Source: Icerya purchasi | Lineage: Eukaryota; Arthropoda; Insecta; Hemiptera; Monophlebidae | Length of the DNA stretch: 64,000 bases | Assembly: GCA_039619475.1 (NCBI GenBank) | Contig: CM077116.1 | Location: forward strand, 1,116,001-1,180,000 | Reading direction: 5' to 3' | Shown here: positions 58,231 through 64,000 of the stretch, piece by piece | How the letters are laid out: every line of letters begins with the position of its first letter | Position numbering within the stretch: position 1 is the stretch's first letter | Notes under the pieces: model-generated | What the model was told of the DNA's origin: nothing | The model's input: the letters and a program-made list of their open reading frames with translations, nothing else | The model's database searches: none | Program-made: the position numbers and the translations under genes

Positions 58231-60580
58231 GAGACGGACTCTGTAACAATCGTATTTCAGATAATTCATATAACCATTTTTAAGAATTATAGATAATCAT
58301 GGAAGCCAAGAAAAGACGGGAATTTTCGAATGTTTACTAATCGGAGATCTTGGCAGCACGTACTAATGGTTAAATTGTAACGATATTTGTTAAAAGGATT
58401 TCGTAATTTTGGTTCAGAATGATGTTGCAATATGTACGAAGAACAAGAACTATTGGAATAATTTTGACGTTTCCATTTTTGTCGCGTTAAAAGAGTCCCG
58501 TTTAGAAATGTCAGCAAAAATATGAAAGCTGGCGAGACGAATTTTGAATGATATTCCTGGTTTCGGAGTATGAAACATGTGGGGACTCACGATTTTATGT
58601 ATTTTTACTTGCTCCTTAAGTACCACCGGCCAGCAAAGGTCAATGTAGAATGATTTTCGCCACAATGAACACACTGAAAACTGTAGCTGGGTTATTTTGT
58701 TGGATGATAGTGTGTATGCAGAAAAGTAGAATGCTACCAGAACAAAAGGAATGAGCTATAATGACCGAATCGTAGGCATCGCGGAAATTGACGAGAGACG
58801 AAAGAGCTGAGCCAAAAAATTTAATTTCGATAGCGGGAATTGACCAAAAAGAATTTTCAAAAACACGTTTCTGTAACCTTCGGATATTCGAGATTGACGC
58901 CTCAGAAGAGAACAGTTTACAAGAAGTTCAGCGATGGACTTAAACTATTTTTTATTCTATAAAGAAAGTATACGTACGCATAAAAATTTTTTTTTTTGTC
59001 AAATTTGTGTACTGTAAAGATTTCATTCCTAAATGAACCCCGATTTTATTGTTCGCCAGTTTTCCGTTTTGATTAATTTTTTTGGAAAAGGTTACTTAGT
59101 ATTTCAAAATATGTTTTTTGAAATTCACACTGCCTCCTGTAAAGTTTTATTTTATTGTTGAAATATTCAAAAATCGATTGCTGCGGTTTTTTAAAGATCA
59201 TTTTCGAGCAGGACGCATTTTCAACTTAGACGAGAGGTACCTCTTGCGCTGCAAATCGTCTGGTATAAAAACCGATCGGATCAGCGATAAATGAGTGTAT
59301 CATTCAAACTGCCGTTGTTTCCGTTCCGGCATCAGAGGTAATTATTTGTCCGCTTTACGCGGCATATACGTTTTTTAATGAAATATCTTAGAGCGGGATC
59401 GTTTACCGGCAGACGCCGTATAATTATCTTCGTCGATCGGATGCAGAATTGAATTTAACGGCAAACCGCTTTGTCGGCGATGTCCAAGGGGAGTATTTAT
59501 TACACTTCAAACGGTTCCCATTCAAGTGAGTCGTTGTGGGAAATCTGCTCCAACGGCGTTTTAATCTATTATTTACTCGTACCATCCATTAGCGGCGGAT
59601 GTGCTGCGGATGGATAACCGCGGGCACGCTTATCAAAGGGAATAGAGAGGTACTCGCTTAAATCGAAATCAATTATAAAGCCTTTTGCCCTCTATTATAT
59701 ACGCGTTTGCCCGGTCGATTTTCTATTAGCACCGGCACCATTGTGCTTTTGAAAATCCGTACACAGTAATTCTTCTACGATCTCTTCGCGCGAAAATTGT
59801 CCCGCTGCATTACCAAAAACTCACGTAAATTCGTGGAATTATTAGACAAACTAATGTGATAATCGGTAAGTATTGGTCCTTAGGTGTATGTCAGGATAAT
59901 AAATGAGAATTGGACGGCAGAATTGTGCCGCAGACGGGATACTAATTGTTCGAGAAATACAAACAAAATCCTACGAAGTGAATAAGTGGCTTAACCGCTG
60001 AGAAAAGTAAAAGTTTATTAAAATGTATTTATTTATCTTCTTTTTTTTTTTTTTTTTTCAGTTAAAATTTTCCCGCCATTTAAACATTTATTCCTTAATT
60101 ATTTATATTTCGTCGTTTTTTTTCCTTTTTTTTTTTTTTTGGCTCTTTTAAATTGTCATTACATGAATTTTAATTTACATATATAGATATCGTGCATCCT
60201 ACCCGTTGTGAAACTGAAGTTCAACGGAATATTCTTCAAAAGTCACTCGTGCTAAATTTCTGTAGAGAGCTTCGGTATAGTTTTCGACTATGGTTTTATA
60301 ATGTGTAGAATGCTTCTTGGCCAATCACTCGGTTACATTTGGCAACTATCGATTATGCCGTCATTAAACTTGGGGTAAAAATTGATGATCAGTAGTGAAA
60401 TCTCGATGCAACCAAACGTCCCCGTCATTAACTCAAAAAAAAAAAAAGAAATCAAAATGTAGACAAATTGATCAACGATAAATTGAAGGGAAAATTGAAA
60501 AAATTATGTAGGACTTTGTGATCAGAGCAACATCGATAACCGAAAAATTCGAAATGAGTTGATGGCGCAGGGAAACTGCC
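58231..60580. other. Intergenic DNA, no gene seen
   Basis: Between about 59220 and 59850 the sequence is clearly less AT-rich and has few simple runs. A TATAAAA lies at 59263-59269 with no frame behind it. T runs at 60041-60058 and 60118-60140. Confidence 0.5.
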
Positions 60581-60676
60581 TTAATAAATTAAATTGATTC
60601 TCTTTCTTCTCTTTTTCCCAGTTCTTGGGCCAATGTCCATGTTGACGAGCCCGTTATATAAGAAAAAAAATAAAAA
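60581..60676 (+). repeat. 3' tail of the I-type LINE
   Basis: TTCTTGGGCCAATGTCC, then GTTGACGAGCCCGTTATA and an A-rich end, closely match the 3' UTR at 54.53 kb. Only the last 70-90 bp were inserted. Confidence 0.7.
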
Positions 60677-61039
60677 ATGCAAGAGTGTGAAATAAGAGTT
60701 GGGAAGGACACTCCGGTCGAACGCTGGCATCCTCGAGTGAGTCCTGTCAAATATTCCATCGGACATATTTTCCCCCGAGATAAGACTGTCAAATGTTTCC
60801 AATTGAACAGTTTGAAATCGTTTTCAAACTTTATAATAACGCGCCCGCTTTATGCCTGTGCGTAAGAGCGAAGTATTTTTTCTTTTCTCGAATTCACCGC
60901 ACGTTGATTTCCCTATTTATTTCAGCACCTTTGGTAAGTGACTGATTCGTTGAACTCGAGTCGCTGCTTCTTCCCGTTTCCTTTCTTAAGAAAAATTACC
61001 TCCTCTTATCTCCTTCCGCCGTGTAAAAGTTTTCATCTC

Positions 61040-61516
61040 AAATTTTGGTAAATATTCCTCTTTTTCTAATAGCTATTCATTTTTATCTGTTCAACTTCTA
61101 CACTGATCTATGGCTCCTCTTAATTCTCTCAAGTTCGTCGTTCTATTGTTTTCCGCATTATTCACCTATATTTTTAAGTCATGCTCTACTATTTCCCTCT
61201 CGTTTTCGCTTTTTATCAGCTTCCTCCCACATGATCCTCTCCGTTCTAATAACGCACTTATGTGCGAGGCTGTTCTCATCTTTGAATGTGCTTGTCTCTC
61301 GGCTGCGCCGTCTACTTTGTATTCCAATTTGCTAAGACTTGATTTTTCTAATTCGTATTGCCCCTCTTGTATCCTGTCTTCTCCTTCGCCACACGTCATA
61401 TTCCCGGTATATTAATTGCTTCTTAATAATATCCGATATCGTATTAAAATATAGTTTGATTTTTCCTTTTCTAATCGTTTAAAGGTCCCCTGGTTAATAA
61501 TTCAAAAAAAAAAAAA
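61040..61516 (+). pseudogene. I-type LINE C-terminal fragment with A tail
   Basis: In one frame HALLFPSRFRFLS, and in the next LIFECACLSAAPSTLYSNLL and then SPSPHVI, match the C-terminal knuckle and tail of the copy at 54.2-54.5 kb (MFECSSLSSEQSSFYSSLL, LPSPSVI). The conserved EC pair of the knuckle is retained; the first two cysteines are not obvious. It ends in an A15 tract (61502-61516). Confidence 0.65.
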
Positions 61517-61843
61517 AAGTATTCTCTGCTGCGCTGATTTCGCTTGGCGATGTCCGCTTTTTGTTTTTCCCCTTTTACTGAAGAATGACAAATTTTTATT
61601 AAAAATAACCCGCTAAGAGAGTGGTTGCAGATCGCTCTTACGCACACAAGATTATACGCTCGTGTTGGATCGTTGATTGCGCTCATTGCCCGCGAGATGT
61701 CGTTGCATTGTACACTTGGTGAAACGGAGAAAATAGCGAACAGTCCATTATTCGGCATGTTTCGCGTAGGCATTAGCTATTGATACGTTGACGATAAAAG
61801 ATGAAAGCTTATAGTTATGAACTTTTTGGTGCATTAAAAATTT

Positions 61844-61845
<2 letters not shown>
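61517..61845. other. Spacer, no gene seen
   Basis: No recognisable feature. Confidence 0.5.

Positions 61846-61891
<46 letters not shown>
61846..61891. repeat. (TA)n microsatellite
   Basis: More than 20 TA units directly before another LINE tail. Confidence 0.95.
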
Positions 61892-61894
<3 letters not shown>

Positions 61895-61904
61895 CATACA
61901 TATT

Positions 61905-62090
61905 ACGGGATTTGGGTTTTCTACTTCTTATTGAGCTTCTTGTATTCTGTCATTTCCTTCCCTACACATTATTCTTACTGAGTGCTTCTTATTAATCTAA
62001 TCGGATTAAAATATGGTCGACTCCTTTTCTGTTTAATTGTTTCTGGGTGAAGGTCACCTGGTTGGCGAACCCATAAGAAAAAGAAAACTG
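61905..62090 (+). repeat. I-type LINE 3' end, further copy
   Basis: The order of short blocks (RDLGF, ... FCHFLPYTLF, ... NRIKI) parallels the end of the copy at 61330-61450. GGTTGGCGAACCCATAAG followed by A-rich sequence matches the family's 3' UTR end. Confidence 0.6.
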
Positions 62091-64000
62091 AGTAAAAGTT
62101 TTATTAAAATCAGAGAAATAGTTTAATATATTTAGTCGAAAAAGATGGATTAAAAAAAAGAAAAAAGAAAGAAACAAATGAAGAATACAAGAGAGGAAGG
62201 AGAGCAAAAGGGGCATAACAGAGTATGAGCGACGTACGTTGCGCGCTGATGAATCCACGGATTTAGTTTTCCGTTGGTCAGGGAAAAAGGTTGAAAAAAT
62301 CGAAGAGCATACGATAAGTCGAAGGAAAAATAATGCGACAAGTCGCAGAATACGTTTTCGAAGTCCGCTCATGGTAGCGAAAGGAGAAGATGAAGAAGAT
62401 ACGTCCAGAATACTGTAAAAAATTGAGCGGAATTATCCGATTAAATTAAGGAAAGACGAAAGAAACTAGAACTACTACTATAGTGAAGTGGCTGAGCAAA
62501 TGGAGCTTCCAGCGTACCGGCAGATGCTCCAGGACTGGGTATTATTAAAAAAGTAAAATACATTACAGCAAGCGCAATGGATGGCGACATTATATAGGAG
62601 AATGGCTGCGGCGATCGGATTAGCCAGTTTATCGGGATTATCTTGAGTTTGGAAATCAGCGACTACAAGTAAAAATGATCAGGAAGTAAATATAAAATCG
62701 TAAATAGTCGCGGTGCAAATGTGTCATCGTATATTAATGTTACGATCATGCACAATTACATGTGCAGTTTTTGCACGTTCCCGCAATGTACACGAAATAT
62801 TGCCGTAAGAATACGTACAAACGGCTAGTTGCAGCGACTGACACAGATATATACGTAAGGCGGTTTTGATCGAAGAAAAGTTGGAAAATGTTTTACTGAA
62901 ATTGAAGAAGAGGCAAAGGAGTCAAAAAAGAATATTGGAAATATCGGCTGCGAAGATTACAAAAATAGTAACTAGAAAGTGTTGGCGAAGAAGTAAGTAG
63001 CGGAGAGAGGTGCGCAACATGCGGAAATGATGGACGAATATTGTCGAATGATTATTTAGCAAAAAACAAAAACTGGTTCATTTTACTTGTGTTATCCTTT
63101 ATGGCGGATTGGGAATATTCGTTTGAAATGCGGACTGAAATTTCAGCGTGAAAAAATAGAAAATAAAACAGAAACATGAAAAAATTGGAATAATAACTCA
63201 ACAAGTAAATTTCATAATTCCAAATGTTAATTTGATCCGGAGTTAAGTGCCGAATTTGCACGGCATTTCGATAGTACGTTGTAAAGAGCTAAAAGTGGGA
63301 AAGAATCATTCTTGGAAAAGGAACTGAAACGATCGGAAATATTCAGTTCACGAACCTTGAAAATGTTGGGTTTCGATGGAAGAAGCGCAAACGGTGCGGA
63401 AAAAGAAAAAAGGCCTTGTAAAAGTGGTAGTTGACATCGATAAGATGTTTCGATGACGTCCGATGGCGACAATAAAATTAACGCGGTTAAACGGGTTAAG
63501 CGACATGTCTAACGAATGGGCGACAAGCTGTCTAATAGAAAAACGTGTTTTAATTTCTACGGCCGAACGTTTGAAATTAAAATTATTACCCCTATCTCGC
63601 CATTTCGTAGCTGAGATTTTATTTTACGTTTTATTTTATTTTATTTTATTTTATTTTATTTTTGGTAACTCTGCATAACAATAATAGTTTAATAACGCTA
63701 ATATTTATTTCGCATGGAATCATTTTTCCTTTTTGAATTCTCTTCGTAGCTGTAAACTTCCTACTCGGTTTTCAACAAAAACAATCGGCTATCGTTCAAT
63801 CTTTCATCACTGTTGAATGCATTCAGTTCCGCCGTCGGTCTACAATCCGCCCTCCGTACAGCATATCTCTCCTGTGCAGATTACTCTCGTGTATCCTATA
63901 TTCTACGAATGTCGCCAGTCCGTATTACTTTTATATCTGAATTAGCTTCGATTTGTAGCGTATGCGTTTGATCGATGCCACCTTGTAAATTACGCGGTAA
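62091..64000. other. Intergenic DNA, no gene seen
   Basis: A (TTTTA)n microsatellite lies at about 63620-63662. Purine-rich stretches at 62100-62200 and 62870-63020 could be old minus-strand LINE sequence, but I read no diagnostic motif. No gene called. Confidence 0.5.

Noticed and set aside
61992..62372. 126-codon minus-strand frame
   Set aside because: Hydrophobic low-complexity translation overlapping a LINE tail; no motif.

Overview
The window looks like eukaryotic nuclear DNA from an arthropod, most likely an insect. It is AT-rich and gene-poor. It carries one multi-zinc-finger gene with a visible splice acceptor, and many decayed transposable elements of types common in insects: Ty1/copia, Tc1, mariner, hAT, jockey-, CR1-, RTE- and I-type LINEs, tRNA-derived SINEs and foldback MITEs. 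The species cannot be named from the sequence. Nothing bacterial (operons, ribosome binding sites, CRISPR) is present.

Region 1-22.9 kb is very AT-rich and has no convincing host gene. It opens with a Ty1/copia fragment (1-590). Next is a hAT-type element with a second hAT element nested in it (1276-2334), then a foldback MITE (6257-6455). An almost intact Tc1-type transposon follows (10645-12334), with one apparent single-base frameshift in its transposase. A large composite inverted repeat (about 13.3-16.3 kb) contains a dead hAT transposase and two mirror-image copies of a small zinc-finger exon. The region closes with a palindromic MITE (about 19.8-20.1 kb) and a small hairpin repeat (22461-22565).

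Region 22.9-25.1 kb holds the only clear host gene. It is on the minus strand and encodes a 693-residue acidic, Q/N/S/T-rich protein ending in two C2H2 zinc fingers, most likely a sequence-specific transcription factor. The coding region sits in one exon directly behind a 3' splice site, so upstream sequence (>25.08 kb) should be intron or 5' flank.

Region 25.4-64 kb is a transposon graveyard over somewhat less AT-rich DNA. It includes two copies of a tRNA-derived SINE (25.5 and 45.8 kb). A CR1-like LINE at 26.1-29.8 kb is split by a jockey-like insertion with a target-site duplication. A mariner with inverted repeats of about 190 bp (33.9-34.8 kb) has lost the middle of its transposase. A young 5'-truncated LINE with a 13-bp target-site duplication and 30-A tail lies at 39.9-40.3 kb. 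A three-layer nest (inverted-repeat element > jockey LINE > younger jockey LINE) lies at 47.1-49.2 kb. Many fragments of one RNase-H-bearing I-type LINE family lie at 35.7-37.3, 51.9-58.2 and 60.6-62.1 kb, on both strands.

The parts do not work together as a pathway. The window is one regulatory gene in a neighbourhood shaped by repeated transposition. I found no new multi-gene system. The most interesting structures are the inverted duplication carrying a finger exon, the nested insertions with readable junctions, and the two new-looking MITE/SINE families. All family names rest on motifs read by eye, with no database search.
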